Origin: an uncultured Clostridia bacterium
GTDB taxonomy: Bacteria > Bacillota > Clostridia > Oscillospirales > Ruminococcaceae
Length of the DNA: 64,000 nucleotides
Reading direction: 5' to 3'
NCBI GenBank assembly: GCA_944385905.1
Contig: CALWZA010000031.1
Location: 124,001 to 188,000 of the forward strand
Shown: positions 8,788-18,681 of the stretch, in pieces
How the letters are laid out: every line of letters begins with the position of its first letter
Numbering within the stretch: position 1 is the stretch's first letter
Made by a program: the position numbers and the translations under genes
Notes under the pieces: model-generated
Seen by the model: only the letters and a program-made list of their open reading frames with translations
Told to the model about the DNA's origin: nothing
Database searches by the model: none

Positions 8788-11700
8788 TCAGCAGCCGGAG
8801 AGGATATCGAGAACCTGAGCCATAAGCTCGGGGGTTTTCTGCTTTGGCAAAATCTTAACCGAAAAATACGATTTGCCTGAGCCGTTGAAAAGAATTCTGC
8901 CCTTAAAATTTGAAGCTAGAGCTTTAAGCTGCTGCTCGGTTAGAGTTTGCGTATAAAACAAAAGATTTTCACCGCGCTGAGTGATTTCGGTTATTCTCAG
9001 AGCCGAGGCGGTGTTTCTCAAAAGGGCGACGTTTACAAGACCGATTACAGGTTTCGGCGGGTCGCCGTAACGGTCGATAAGCTCGTCTAAAACGTCTTCG
9101 CTGTCAGCCTTGTTTTGAATCATGGCAATGCGGCGGTAAGCGTCAATCCGCTGAGTGAGGCTTTCGATATAGTCATTCGGGATATAAGCGTCAATAGTGA
9201 TGTCAACAAGGCAGTCTTCGGGCTTTCTGGGAATAGCTTCGCCCTTTTCCTCAGCGATAGCTTCATTTAAAAGTCTGAGATACATATCGTATCCGACAGC
9301 CTCCATGTGGCCGTGCTGTTTGCCGCTTAAAATCGAGCCCGCTCCCCGAATCTCAAGGTCCCGCAGGGCAATCCTGAATCCCGAGCCGAACTGGGTAAGC
9401 TCTCTGATGGCGTTAAGTCTTTTTGAAGCGACTTCAGTAAGAACTTTTCCTCTTCTGAATGTAAAATAGGCGTAAGCTCTTTTGTTTGAGCGCCCGACTC
9501 TTCCCCTGAGCTGATAAAGCTGAGAAAGCCCGAAGTTGTCGGCGTTTTCGATAATAAGGGTGTTTACATTCGGAACGTCCACTCCCGTTTCTATAATCGT
9601 TGTGCAGACGAGTATATCAATTTCCCTGTCTATGAGCTGGCGCCATATTTCGGACATCTGCTCCTCAGGCATCTGCCCGTGAACGATGCCTATCCGTGCG
9701 TCGGGAAGCGAGCGTGCAAGCTTTGAGGCGCAGGCTTCAATGCTTTCGATTCTGTTGTGAATATAGTAAACCTGACCGCCGCGGCGAAGCTCTTTGTTTA
9801 TTGCCTGAATTATAACGCCGTGGTTGTGTTCGATAACGTATGTCTGAACGGGATATCTGTCCTGAGGAGGCTCTTCAATGATTGACATATCCCGAATTCC
9901 GCTCATCGCCATGTTCAGGGTTCTCGGAATCGGGGTGGCTGAAAGAGTCAGAACGTCTACGCCTTTGAAAAGCTCCTTGAGCTTTTCCTTGTGAGCGACT
10001 CCGAATCGCTGTTCCTCGTCTATGATAACGAGTCCGAGGTCTTTGAATTTAACGTCTTTTGAAATTATTCTGTGAGTGCCTATAATAAGGTCTATTTCAC
10101 CTCGGTTAAGCTCCTTGATAATCTGCTCCTGCTCTTTCGGAGTTCGGTAGCGTGACAAAAGCTGAACCTTTATCGGGAAATGCTCAAACCGTCTGACCGC
10201 CGTCTGATAGTGCTGCCATGCCAAAACGGTGGTAGGAACAAGGATTGCGCACTGTTTTGAGTCGAGAATACATTTAAAAGCCGCCCTGAGGGCAACCTCG
10301 GTTTTTCCGAAGCCTACGTCTCCGCATAAAAGTCTGTCCATCGGCACAGGCTTTTGCATATCGGCTTTGATTTCATCAATCGCGCGAAGCTGGTCGTCGG
10401 TTTCCTGATATTCAAACCGCTCCTCAAAATCACTTTGCCAGTCGCTGTCGGGAGAAAAGGCAAAGCCCTTTGCGGTTTGCCTTTGAGCGTAGAGCTTTAT
10501 AAGCTCCGCCGCCATATCCTTAACGGCAGACTTGACCCTTGTGCGTGTTTTTGTCCACTCGGTTGAGTTGAGCTTGTTAAGTTTCACGTTATCATCGTCT
10601 CTCGGACCGATATAGCGTGAGACAAGGTCGAGCTGTGTGACAGGAACGTAAAGCACGTCGGTACCGGCGTATTTTATGGTTATATAGTCTTTTGTAACTC
10701 CGTTTGTTGTGATTTTTGAAATTCCCGAAAATCTGCCGATTCCGTAAAGGCTGTGAACAACCAAATCTCCCTCTGAAATATCGGTAAGACTGCGTATTTC
10801 CTCTCCTTTCTTGTGCTTTTTGACTTTTCTGGTCTTTGTGGCCGCGGTAAGCTGAGATATCAGGGCGCATTTCGCGTCGGGGTATTCAAATCCCTGCGAA
10901 ACCGCACCCCAGCCGACATACACGGTAGACGGCGCAAGCTCCGAGGTTTCTGACAATACATCTGCTTTAATTTTGCTTTCTCTTAGGTCCGAAACAAGCA
11001 TAGGCACTGTTTTGTCACTTCCTGTAAGAACGACAACAGTGTATTTTCTTTCGCAGAAAGTTTCAAGCTCTTCAATCAGGTGACGTATATCGCCTCCCCA
11101 GCTTGAAGCCTGATAAGCGGAAGCGGCAATGAGCTTTTTAAATCTCATATCGTTTCCGCCGCGCATAAAGGTGTCGAGAAACACACCCGACAGGCTTTCG
11201 CACTTTTTGAAAAGAGAAACGTCGTCAATGTAGAATCCGCTCAGCTCTTTAAAAAGTATGCCCTCCTCATACAGGATTTTCATATCTTCGGAAAGCTGAC
11301 TCAGATAGGTTTTGGCTTTTTCACGGCAGTTTGCCGCCTCGCAGACAACGCATATTCCGCCCTCGCAGTAGTCCAAAACCGTATACGGTTTATCATAGCA
11401 AAGACCGTAGTATTTATCGAGCGAGGACAGGGATACTCCTCCGTTTATCAAATCCAGGTCTGAAAAAAGATGCTTTTTGATGTCGTCTGCGTGCTTGCCT
11501 TTGACAGAAGCGGTGAGGCTTGAGATTTTTTGAGAAAGCTCGGAGAAACTTGAAAAAATAATTTCCTTTGCCGGAGGGATTGATACCGACTCGACGCTGT
11601 CAAGCCTGCGCTGAGAATCGGTGTCAAAGGTTGAAATCGTGTCAATTTCGTCTCCCCAAAGCTCAATTCTTATCGGAATGGGAGAGCTTACGGGGAAAAC

Positions 11701-12249
11701 GTCGATTATATCTCCCCGCTGAGAAAACTGTCCTTTTCCGTCAACCTGCTCAGCCCTTGAGTACCCGAGGGAAAGAAGTCTTTCCGCAAATTCGGCAGGC
11801 GTTAGACTTGCGCCTGATGAGACCGAAACTGTATAGCAGGAAAGGGCGCTCGGCGGAATTGTCGACTGCAAAGCGGCTTCTGATGAAAAAACAATGACTT
11901 TTGCTCTTTCGTCAGAAAGCTTTGAAAGAGCCTCAATTCTCTGCTGTTCATATTCGTAAGAGGCAGTTTCAATATTGGCGAAAGTCAGATCCTTTGCCGG
12001 AAAAACCACTGCGGTTTCACTTTGAGCAAGAGTGTTGATATCAGAAACAAGCCTTCTCGACGAAGCCTCGTCGTCGCAAAGCACAGCGAGACGCCTGTCT
12101 TTAAAATCCTCAGCCAGAGAGGAAATAATATGCGCCTTGTGAATATTTGAAACGCCTGTTAAACAAACAGGCACGGCTTTGCTTTCTATCGCGCTTGTAA
12201 GCTCTTTGTAAAATGAAAGCTTTGCCGCCATTTTGCCGAAAATATTCAT
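8788..12249 (-). CDS. mfd: Transcription-repair coupling factor
   Basis: At 1153 residues this is full length for Mfd. The UvrB-homology region lies at the N-terminus, and the RNA-polymerase-interacting region follows LTDISEGDLVVHSLYGIGRF. The RecG-like translocase has Walker A GDVGFGKTEVALRAAF, DEEQRFGV (DEEQ box), TLSATPIPRTLNMA, and QLRGRVGRS. The C-terminal TRCF domain holds IDAYRRIAMI. Mfd removes RNA polymerase stalled at lesions and recruits UvrA. It is the third gene of a glmU-pth-mfd run, 86 bases after pth. Confidence 0.97.
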   Translation of the reverse strand: MNIFGKMAAKLSFYKELTSAIESKAVPVCLTGVSNIHKAHIISSLAEDFKDRRLAVLCDDEASSRRLVSDINTLAQSETAVVFPAKDLTFANIETASYEYEQQRIEALSKLSDERAKVIVFSSEAALQSTIPPSALSCYTVSVSSGASLTPAEFAERLLSLGYSRAEQVDGKGQFSQRGDIIDVFPVSSPIPIRIELWGDEIDTISTFDTDSQRRLDSVESVSIPPAKEIIFSSFSELSQKISSLTASVKGKHADDIKKHLFSDLDLINGGVSLSSLDKYYGLCYDKPYTVLDYCEGGICVVCEAANCREKAKTYLSQLSEDMKILYEEGILFKELSGFYIDDVSLFKKCESLSGVFLDTFMRGGNDMRFKKLIAASAYQASSWGGDIRHLIEELETFCERKYTVVVLTGSDKTVPMLVSDLRESKIKADVLSETSELAPSTVYVGWGAVSQGFEYPDAKCALISQLTAATKTRKVKKHKKGEEIRSLTDISEGDLVVHSLYGIGRFSGISKITTNGVTKDYITIKYAGTDVLYVPVTQLDLVSRYIGPRDDDNVKLNKLNSTEWTKTRTRVKSAVKDMAAELIKLYAQRQTAKGFAFSPDSDWQSDFEERFEYQETDDQLRAIDEIKADMQKPVPMDRLLCGDVGFGKTEVALRAAFKCILDSKQCAILVPTTVLAWQHYQTAVRRFEHFPIKVQLLSRYRTPKEQEQIIKELNRGEIDLIIGTHRIISKDVKFKDLGLVIIDEEQRFGVAHKEKLKELFKGVDVLTLSATPIPRTLNMAMSGIRDMSIIEEPPQDRYPVQTYVIEHNHGVIIQAINKELRRGGQVYYIHNRIESIEACASKLARSLPDARIGIVHGQMPEEQMSEIWRQLIDREIDILVCTTIIETGVDVPNVNTLIIENADNFGLSQLYQLRGRVGRSNKRAYAYFTFRRGKVLTEVASKRLNAIRELTQFGSGFRIALRDLEIRGAGSILSGKQHGHMEAVGYDMYLRLLNEAIAEEKGEAIPRKPEDCLVDITIDAYIPNDYIESLTQRIDAYRRIAMIQNKADSEDVLDELIDRYGDPPKPVIGLVNVALLRNTASALRITEITQRGENLLFYTQTLTEQQLKALASNFKGRILFNGSGKSYFSVKILPKQKTPELMAQVLDILSGC

Positions 12250-12335
12250 GGGAAATCACCATACCTTTGCCGCAGAGGCAGTCTTTCTTTTGTTTAAAAG
12301 GCTTTGGCTCGAATTTTCACATCAGCCTCTGCTAA

Positions 12336-12956
12336 TCAGTTGTAGTTTGACATTGCCTTGTCGATATCCCCCAAAACTATTGTCTCAGCGGCTCCGACAG
12401 CTTTTTCAAAAGCCTTGTTCATTTTTTCGGTTTCGTCTTTCTTAAAGGTTGACAAAACCCAGCTCGCAAGGTCATAATCGGGATGAGGCTTTGCGCCCAC
12501 TCCGATTTTAATTCTCGGAAAAGCCTCGCTGCCTGTAAGTTCAATAATGCTTCTTAACCCTTTTTGTCCTCCGTCCGTGCCTTTTCTTCTTATGCGTATG
12601 ACCGACGGCTCAAGCGATATATCGTCGCAAATGACAAGCACATGTTCAATCGGGATTTTGTAATAATTCATTGCCTCGACAACCGCTTCGCCGCTGTTGT
12701 TCATATATGTTGTCGGCTTCATGACAAGACACCTTTTGCCCGATATCATTGCGTCGGCGCAAAGTGATTTAAATTTAAGCCTTGTGCAGTCGAGATTGTA
12801 TTTTTCGCACAGCTTTGAAACCGCAAGCCAGCCTGCGTTATGACGTGTGTTTGAGTATTTGTCGCCGGGGTTTCCGAGCCCGACAATAAGCCATTCGACC
12901 TTTCCCGACACAGCGGCGTTAGGCGAGAGGAATTTTAGCTTGTCAAAAATGTTCAT
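12336..12956 (-). CDS. pth: Peptidyl-tRNA hydrolase
   Basis: About 206 residues. The core motifs are LIVGLGNPGDKYSNTRHNAGW (catalytic His in TRHN), TYMNNSGE and CDDISL (catalytic Asp). Pth recycles peptidyl-tRNA dropped by ribosomes. The chosen ATG has AAAGGA about 9 bases upstream; an in-frame ATG at 12989 lacks a site. The ~20-residue N-terminal extension (MNIFDKLKFLSPN...) before the hydrolase fold is longer than in most Pth proteins. Confidence 0.95.
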   Translation of the reverse strand: MNIFDKLKFLSPNAAVSGKVEWLIVGLGNPGDKYSNTRHNAGWLAVSKLCEKYNLDCTRLKFKSLCADAMISGKRCLVMKPTTYMNNSGEAVVEAMNYYKIPIEHVLVICDDISLEPSVIRIRRKGTDGGQKGLRSIIELTGSEAFPRIKIGVGAKPHPDYDLASWVLSTFKKDETEKMNKAFEKAVGAAETIVLGDIDKAMSNYN

Positions 12957-12993
12957 GTTAATTTTCCTTTCGTTTAAACAAATAAACAAAGCA

Positions 12994-13030
12994 TTTTAGC
13001 CTCCGATTTGAAAAAACCGGAGGTTACTGT
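12994..13030. other. Inverted repeat between glmU and pth
   Basis: CCTCCG and CGGAGG face each other around a ~12-base loop, but no proper T run follows on the minus strand. It may be an mRNA processing or partial-termination hairpin within the glmU-pth-mfd operon. Confidence 0.35.
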
Positions 13031-13052
13031 GCTTTTTAATGATTATATGACG

Positions 13053-14444
13053 CTATTTTATGTTTTCGCCTTTTTTAATGTGGCGCCCGAGTTTTCGTTT
13101 GGCGTAGTTTTCTCTGTTGACCTGAGTGCTTCTCTCAATCGCCAAAGCTCCGTCAGGCACATTTTTTGTAATAGTGCTTCCCGCGGCGGTATAAGCCGCC
13201 TCGCCGATTGTCACGGGCGCGACAAGATTTGTGTTGCAGCCGATAAACGCGTTGTCTTTTATAACAGTACGTGATTTTTTTGTCCCGTCATAGTTTACCG
13301 TGACAACTCCGCAGCCGAAGTTTACGTTTTTTCCGACGTCGCTGTCTCCAACGTAAGTGAGATGCGAAACGCTTGAACCCTTTCCGACAACCGAGTTTTT
13401 AATTTCAACAAAGTTTCCGAGATGAACACCGTCGAGAATTTCCGAACTTGGTCTGATATGAACAAACGGGCCTATTTTACAGCCGCTTCCGATTTTTGAC
13501 TGATAAGCCTGAACGCTGTTTAAAACGGTGTTTTCTCCGACAAAGGTATCGGATATCAGAGAGTTCGGACCGATTACCGCTCCCTTTGAAATTTTGGTGC
13601 TTCCTTTAAGAATCGTTCCGGGAAGGACAGCGGCTCCGCATTCGATTTCAACCGACGGTTCAATGATTATTCCGTCTGTGCAAATAAACTCAACGCCGTT
13701 TTCAAGGTGTTTTTCAATGACGGTTTTCCTCGCGATATCGTTTAGGGCAAGAAGTCCTTTTCTGTCGTTTGCGCCGAGAACCACGCTGTTGTTTTCGGAA
13801 ATAAAAGCGTCTGCCCGTTTTCCTTTTTCTATCAGCAGACCGATGCAGTCGGGGAGATAATATTCTGCCTGAGCGTTATCGGGTTTGATTTCAAAAAGCA
13901 CTTCAAGCAAATCCCTGACCTTAAACCAATAAGCGCCCGAATTTACCTCTCGGATCTTAAGCTGCTCAGCGGTGCAGTCCTTTTGCTCGACATTTCCGGC
14001 AATGCCGTTTTCCGAGCGTATTATTCTGCCGTAGCCAGCGGGATTTTCCAAAACAGCGGTGATGACGGTAACGGAGTTGTTTTCGTCGGTGTGAAGCTTC
14101 AGCGCTTCGGTTATTGTTTCTTTGTCGATAAACGGCGCGTCTCCGCACAGAATAAGCACATTTCCGTCGGGGTCCTTTTTCAAAAAGTCCTCCGCCTGCA
14201 TAACAGCGTGGCCCGTTCCGAGCCTTTGACTTTGAAAAACAGTCGGGTATTTTCCCGAAAGATAACTTTCAATCTGCTCATGCTCAAAACCGGTTACGAC
14301 GCAGATGTCATCAAGTCCGCTTTGTTCGCAGGCTGTAATCACCCACCTGAGCATCGGAATACCCAAAACTTCGCACATAACTTTAGGCAAGTCTGTCTTC
14401 ATGCGCTTTCCCTGCCCGGCGGCAAGAATGATACTTCTGTTCAT
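13053..14444 (-). CDS. glmU: Bifunctional UDP-GlcNAc pyrophosphorylase / GlcN-1-P acetyltransferase
   Basis: This 463-residue protein has an N-terminal uridylyltransferase domain (LAAGQGKRMKTDLPKVM, GTGHAVMQ, LCGDAPF) and a C-terminal left-handed beta-helix acetyltransferase domain with hexapeptide repeats (HLTYVGDSDVG, NFGCGVVTVNYDGTKK). It makes UDP-GlcNAc for peptidoglycan and other envelope polymers. It heads the glmU-pth-mfd run; the prs gene often found here is absent. Confidence 0.96.
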   Translation of the reverse strand: MNRSIILAAGQGKRMKTDLPKVMCEVLGIPMLRWVITACEQSGLDDICVVTGFEHEQIESYLSGKYPTVFQSQRLGTGHAVMQAEDFLKKDPDGNVLILCGDAPFIDKETITEALKLHTDENNSVTVITAVLENPAGYGRIIRSENGIAGNVEQKDCTAEQLKIREVNSGAYWFKVRDLLEVLFEIKPDNAQAEYYLPDCIGLLIEKGKRADAFISENNSVVLGANDRKGLLALNDIARKTVIEKHLENGVEFICTDGIIIEPSVEIECGAAVLPGTILKGSTKISKGAVIGPNSLISDTFVGENTVLNSVQAYQSKIGSGCKIGPFVHIRPSSEILDGVHLGNFVEIKNSVVGKGSSVSHLTYVGDSDVGKNVNFGCGVVTVNYDGTKKSRTVIKDNAFIGCNTNLVAPVTIGEAAYTAAGSTITKNVPDGALAIERSTQVNRENYAKRKLGRHIKKGENIK

Positions 14445-14687
14445 GGCTTATCTCCTTAATCGTCTGTAGCCCGCTGTGATTATGACTCAATTGAATTCTT
14501 GCAGGCAAATTTAAGTTTTGGACACTTTAATAAATTTGACTGTATATATAATAAGTATATCACTTAAAACAACATTATGCAAGGCTTATAATCAAAATGA
14601 CTCATAGTGTAAAAGCAAAGAATTACAGGAAATAAGCGAAAGCAGACAAAAAGCGCTTATACTGAAATTTCGGCTCTTTGTAATATT

Positions 14688-15791
14688 TCATTCAGCTTTA
14701 TAACGCTGCTGCGGATTCTCTTCGTCCGGAGTGTTCCAAAGCTTTATCACGCCCGACCTTTGAAGCTGAACAAGGACTATGGTTATCAGAGGAAGGGTAA
14801 ATATTCCCGAAAATCCGAAAAGCTTGATTCCGAGATACATTGAAATCAGGGTTACAAGAGGGAACAGACCAATTTGGCTGCCGATTATTTTAGGCTCGAT
14901 TATATTTCTTACAACGGTGATAATTATATACAGAACAAGGATTTTAATCCCCTGAGAGCTGTTGGACGTAAGAAAGTTTACCGCCGCCCACGGAATTAAA
15001 ACCGTGCCTGTTCCGATGACCGGCAGAATATCCAGCACGGCTATTATAAACGAAATGATAAGAGGGTATTTTATTCCGGCAAGCGACAGCCCGAGCAGCA
15101 GCTCGATAAAGGTTATGAGAAGAATAGCCGCATAGCCTCTGAGCATTTTTAAAATACTTTCTGAAATCAGTCGTTTTGATTTTAAAATCAGTTCCTGATT
15201 TTTTGCTCCAAACTGACACAGAATGAAATTAACAATTTTTGAATAGCTGTTTGCGATAAAGCAGGAGGCGACTGCCGAAAGAACCGTTATCAGCAGAAAG
15301 CCAGGAACATATACTATCACGTTTTTTGTAAAAAAGGTTAAAAAGGATGTAAGGAGAGATATTAAAGCGTCTGCAACATTTGAAAGGCTTCCTCTGAGAG
15401 ACTCCGAGAGAGCGTCGGGAAGGTAATCAATAAATCGGGCAAGCTTTTCTCCCAGTCCGTCAAAAGCGTCTTTTAAAGTATCAGACTGCGAAACAGCCCA
15501 TGTCAGAAAGTCAGCGGATTCATTGTACAGACGAGCGATAAATATTGTAATGAGCCATATCAGCGCGATAAAAATCAGCGATACAAAGAGAAACGACCAT
15601 ATACACTTCGGCACACGCGTCTTTTTAAAAAGAGCTTCAATCGGGCGCTGAATAGCCGAAGCGATTATAAAGCCGATTATAAACGGAAGAAGCCAGACAA
15701 AAACGTATTTGAGGATAAAATAAAAAACAGTCAAGAAAATCCCGAAAAACAAAATGTCAATAATCAGCTTTATTTTTTTTTCAACAGCCAT
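14688..15791 (-). CDS. AI-2E/YtvI-family membrane permease
   Basis: The protein has 367 residues and about eight hydrophobic segments, arranged as in the AI-2E transporter (PerM) superfamily: an N-terminal helix pair, a long soluble stretch (residues ~60-150) and a C-terminal multi-helix block with IIAVLDILPVIGTGTVLIPWA. Within Clostridia this pattern is closest to YtvI, associated with sporulation, but members are hard to tell apart by eye and the substrate is unknown. The 243 bases between its stop and glmU contain A/T-rich DNA, nested weak inverted repeats (about 14608-14685) and a possible glmU promoter near 14535-14575. Confidence 0.75.
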   Translation of the reverse strand: MAVEKKIKLIIDILFFGIFLTVFYFILKYVFVWLLPFIIGFIIASAIQRPIEALFKKTRVPKCIWSFLFVSLIFIALIWLITIFIARLYNESADFLTWAVSQSDTLKDAFDGLGEKLARFIDYLPDALSESLRGSLSNVADALISLLTSFLTFFTKNVIVYVPGFLLITVLSAVASCFIANSYSKIVNFILCQFGAKNQELILKSKRLISESILKMLRGYAAILLITFIELLLGLSLAGIKYPLIISFIIAVLDILPVIGTGTVLIPWAAVNFLTSNSSQGIKILVLYIIITVVRNIIEPKIIGSQIGLFPLVTLISMYLGIKLFGFSGIFTLPLITIVLVQLQRSGVIKLWNTPDEENPQQRYKAE

Positions 15792-15823
15792 CCGTTACAT
15801 TCTTCCTTTTCAGCGAAGTATAT

Positions 15824-15861
15824 AAAAAGCCTTTGACAGCCTTACGACCGTCAAAAGCCTT
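15824..15861 (-). terminator. Terminator of pyk
   Basis: On the minus strand, a ~12-bp stem built on GGCTTTTGAC and GTCAAAGGCT (two wobble pairs) is followed by TTTTTATA. Confidence 0.7.
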
Positions 15862-15864
15862 ATG

Positions 15865-17277
15865 TCATATCGTTTCTACTTTAAGGATGTTAGTGTTTCC
15901 CGATACACCGTTTGTCATACCGCCGGTTATAACTATTTTGTCGCCCTTTGAAAGTCCGAATGTCTTTTCCGCAAGTTTTTTTGCCGTGAAAAACAAAACA
16001 TCGGTCGAGTCGAAAACGTCGCACATAACCGGAGTTACTCCCCACGACAGAGCGAGCTTTCGGCAGGTTTTTTCATTGGTTGTCACAGCGAGAATATCCA
16101 CAGGAGAGCGAAATCTTGAAACCATCCGCGCGGTGCTTCCCGAAAGGGTGCAAACTACTATAGCCTTTGCCCCGAGGTCTATCGACATTCCGCAGGTAGC
16201 GTGTGAAACGGCGTCCACCGTGTTTCTTATAATGAAATCGGATTTTAAAAACCGCTTTTCGTAATGAATGCTCATTTCTGTTTGTTCGGCGATTCTCGCC
16301 ATTGTCGCAACAGCGAGTACCGGGTATTTTCCCGCGGCGGTTTCGCCCGAAAGCATTACAGCGCTTGTTCCGTCATAAACCGCGTTTGCTACGTCGGATG
16401 CCTCCGCTCTTGTCGGACGGGGATTATTTATCATGGATTCAAGCATTTCGGTTGCGGTTATGACCCGCTTCCCGAGCAAACGGCATTTTGTTATAAGCTT
16501 TTTTTGAATCGCTGGAAGTTGTTCAAAAGAAATCTCAACTCCCATATCTCCTCGTGCGACCATTATTCCGTCGCATTCCTCGCATATTTCCTCGATGTTG
16601 TCAACACCCGACTGGTTTTCGATTTTCGCGATAAGCTCAATGCCTTTGGCGTCATGTTCGTTTAAAAAGTTTTTAATGTCGAGCAAGTCCTGTTTTCCTG
16701 ACACAAAGGAGCAGGCTATATAATCCACGTCGTTTTCAATTCCGAAAAGAAGATCCTTTTTGTCCTGCTCGCTTAAATATTCCTGCTTAAGAACCTTTCC
16801 GGGAAAGCTCATGCTTTTATTGTCCGAAAGCTCTCCTCCGTTTATGACCTTGCAGATAATATCATCCGCCTTGATTTGCTCAACCTCAAATGACAAGAGC
16901 CCGTTGTTGAGAAGAATTGTATCGCCTTTGTTAAGCTCGCCGGCAAGATTTTTGTAATTTACCGAAACTTTTGTTTGATCGCCCTCGACGTCGGAAACTG
17001 TAAAGGTAAAGCGGTCGCCCTCCTTAAGAGTGACTTTTCCGTCCTTGAATTTTCTGATACGGTACTCAGGACCTTTTGTATCAAGCATTATGGCAACCGG
17101 CATTTTAAGCTTTTCGCTGACTTGTCTTATAAGCTTGATTCTGCTTAAGTGGTCTTCATGGACTCCGTGCGAGAAATTAAGCCTTGCTACATTCATGCCT
17201 GCTTTCAGCATTTCCGTGAGCGTAGCTTCATCAGAGCAGGCGGGACCTACCGTGCAGATGATTTTTGTCTTCCGCAT
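15865..17277 (-). CDS. pyk: Pyruvate kinase
   Basis: The 470-residue protein begins MRKTKIICTVGPACSDEAT and has NVARLNFSHG, LDTKGPEYRI, IMVARGDMGVEI and the TAVMLSGETA-type active-site segments. It converts PEP and ADP to pyruvate and ATP. It lacks the extra PEP-utiliser-like C-terminal domain present in Bacillus enzymes. It lies just downstream of the sodium-pump genes, which may tie PEP/oxaloacetate/pyruvate metabolism together, though the gap of 82 bases leaves operon status open. Confidence 0.96.
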   Translation of the reverse strand: MRKTKIICTVGPACSDEATLTEMLKAGMNVARLNFSHGVHEDHLSRIKLIRQVSEKLKMPVAIMLDTKGPEYRIRKFKDGKVTLKEGDRFTFTVSDVEGDQTKVSVNYKNLAGELNKGDTILLNNGLLSFEVEQIKADDIICKVINGGELSDNKSMSFPGKVLKQEYLSEQDKKDLLFGIENDVDYIACSFVSGKQDLLDIKNFLNEHDAKGIELIAKIENQSGVDNIEEICEECDGIMVARGDMGVEISFEQLPAIQKKLITKCRLLGKRVITATEMLESMINNPRPTRAEASDVANAVYDGTSAVMLSGETAAGKYPVLAVATMARIAEQTEMSIHYEKRFLKSDFIIRNTVDAVSHATCGMSIDLGAKAIVVCTLSGSTARMVSRFRSPVDILAVTTNEKTCRKLALSWGVTPVMCDVFDSTDVLFFTAKKLAEKTFGLSKGDKIVITGGMTNGVSGNTNILKVETI

Positions 17278-17359
17278 AAATAATCATACTCCCATACTTT
17301 CGGAAAAAATTCTCCGAAAACTATTATCATGCCTTTTACAGCAAATGTGGTTAGGGCGT

Positions 17360-17512
17360 TTATTTTTTTTCGCCGTTTTTGTTTTTGCCTGACGGACGCT
17401 GTAAAAAATTAAGCCAGTAAATGCTGAGTATTATGATTATTGTTACCGAAAAAATGCCAATCATACCCTTGAGCATATACGGCAGGGTCTGCAAAAATAA
17501 TTCTGTGTTCAT
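17360..17512 (-). CDS. Short OadG-like sodium-pump gamma subunit
   Basis: This small gene encodes 50 residues beginning MNTELFLQTLPYMLKGMIG. One membrane helix (about 14-36) is followed by a short basic/polar tail ending GKNKNGEKK. AAAGGTGG stands 8 bases before the ATG. The size, topology and position right after the beta subunit fit the OadG/GcdD gamma-like subunit that holds the decarboxylase complex together. The His-rich zinc-binding tail of longer gamma chains is absent. Confidence 0.7.
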   Translation of the reverse strand: MNTELFLQTLPYMLKGMIGIFSVTIIIILSIYWLNFLQRPSGKNKNGEKK

Positions 17513-17552
17513 TAAGTTTACCACCTTTAATTAGTAAATTACCATGCTGATG

Positions 17553-18674
17553 TTATCCGAAAAACGTAAGGATTAAGCCGCCTGCGACAACCGAGGCGAT
17601 CTGTCCCGAAACGTTTGCTCCAACAGCGTGCATTAGAAGGAAGTTGCTGCTGTCCTCCTGAAGTCCCATTTTGTGAACGACTCTGGCTGACATCGGGAAA
17701 GCTGAGATTCCCGCGGCACCTATCATAGGGTTGATTTTGTTCTTTGCGAAAATATTTATAATCTTTGCAAAAAGCACTCCGCCTACCGTATCGAAAACGA
17801 AAGCGAACAAGCCGAGTCCGAGAATCATAAGAGTCTGCGGATTGAGGAAAGCGTCGGCAGTCATTTTTGAAGCTACTGTTATTCCGAGGAAGAGAGTTAT
17901 AAGGTTTGCCAAAACCTTCTGAGCGGTTTCTGAAAGCGAATTAAGAACTCCGCATTCTCTCACAAGGTTTCCGAACATCAAAAAGCCTATAAGGGATACC
18001 GATCTCGGAGAGATTATTCCGGCAACGATTGTAACTACAATCGGGAAAAGTATTTTTGTAAGCTTCGGAACTTTTTTCTCCGCGTAATTCATTCTGATAA
18101 GCCTTTCTTTTTTAGTTGTAATCAGTCTGATTACAGGTGGCTGAACTATCGGTACAAGCGCCATGTATGAGTATGCCGCAACAATAATAGGTCCGAGATA
18201 ATCAGATTTAAGGAAGTTTGCGACAAAGATAGAGGTCGGACCGTCGGCAGCGCCGATAATAGCGATTGAAGCAGCGTCTTTTATATCAAAGCCGAGAAGA
18301 GCCGCAATGCTCAGAGTGAAAAATATTCCGAACTGCGCTGCGGCGCCGAAAAGCATGAGCTTGGGATTTGAGAGAAGAGGCTCAAAATCAATCATCGCGC
18401 CGATGCCGATGAACAAAAGCAGAGGGAAAAGCTCGTTGGAAATACCCGAATCAAACAGGAAATCAATTATACCGATTTCCTTGACTCCGTCGTATACCTG
18501 AGTTACCGCTCCTGATTTCGGAAGATTGACCAAAATCGCGCCGAAGCCCATAGGCAGTAAAAGAGCAGGTTCCATGTCTTTTTTTATCGCGAGAAAAATC
18601 AGGATTCCTCCGATAACCCACATGACAATCTGCTGCCATTCAAGATTCAATACGTTTTCAAATACTGAGAACAT
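17553..18674 (-). CDS. Sodium ion-translocating decarboxylase beta subunit
   Basis: This 373-residue integral membrane protein has about nine to eleven helices and family motifs such as PLLLFIGIGAMIDFEPLL, GAADGPTSIF and GLILTFFG at the end. Beta subunits couple decarboxylation of a carboxybiotin to Na+ export. Neither the carboxyltransferase alpha subunit nor a biotin carrier is present in the window, so the substrate (oxaloacetate, methylmalonyl-CoA or glutaconyl-CoA) cannot be assigned. The ribosome site AAGGAGG lies 24 bases from the ATG, with a hairpin in between. Confidence 0.88.
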   Translation of the reverse strand: MFSVFENVLNLEWQQIVMWVIGGILIFLAIKKDMEPALLLPMGFGAILVNLPKSGAVTQVYDGVKEIGIIDFLFDSGISNELFPLLLFIGIGAMIDFEPLLSNPKLMLFGAAAQFGIFFTLSIAALLGFDIKDAASIAIIGAADGPTSIFVANFLKSDYLGPIIVAAYSYMALVPIVQPPVIRLITTKKERLIRMNYAEKKVPKLTKILFPIVVTIVAGIISPRSVSLIGFLMFGNLVRECGVLNSLSETAQKVLANLITLFLGITVASKMTADAFLNPQTLMILGLGLFAFVFDTVGGVLFAKIINIFAKNKINPMIGAAGISAFPMSARVVHKMGLQEDSSNFLLMHAVGANVSGQIASVVAGGLILTFFG

Positions 18675-18681
18675 GTTTTTC

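Noticed and set aside
10592..10870. Long open frames within mfd and other large genes on alternate frames
   Set aside because: Their translations are rich in Arg/Ser/Cys and lack motifs; they arise from codon bias in the true gene.
12994..13030. Terminator between glmU and pth
   Set aside because: CCTCCG/CGGAGG is not followed by a T run on the minus strand, and glmU-pth-mfd co-transcription is common; listed only as an inverted repeat.
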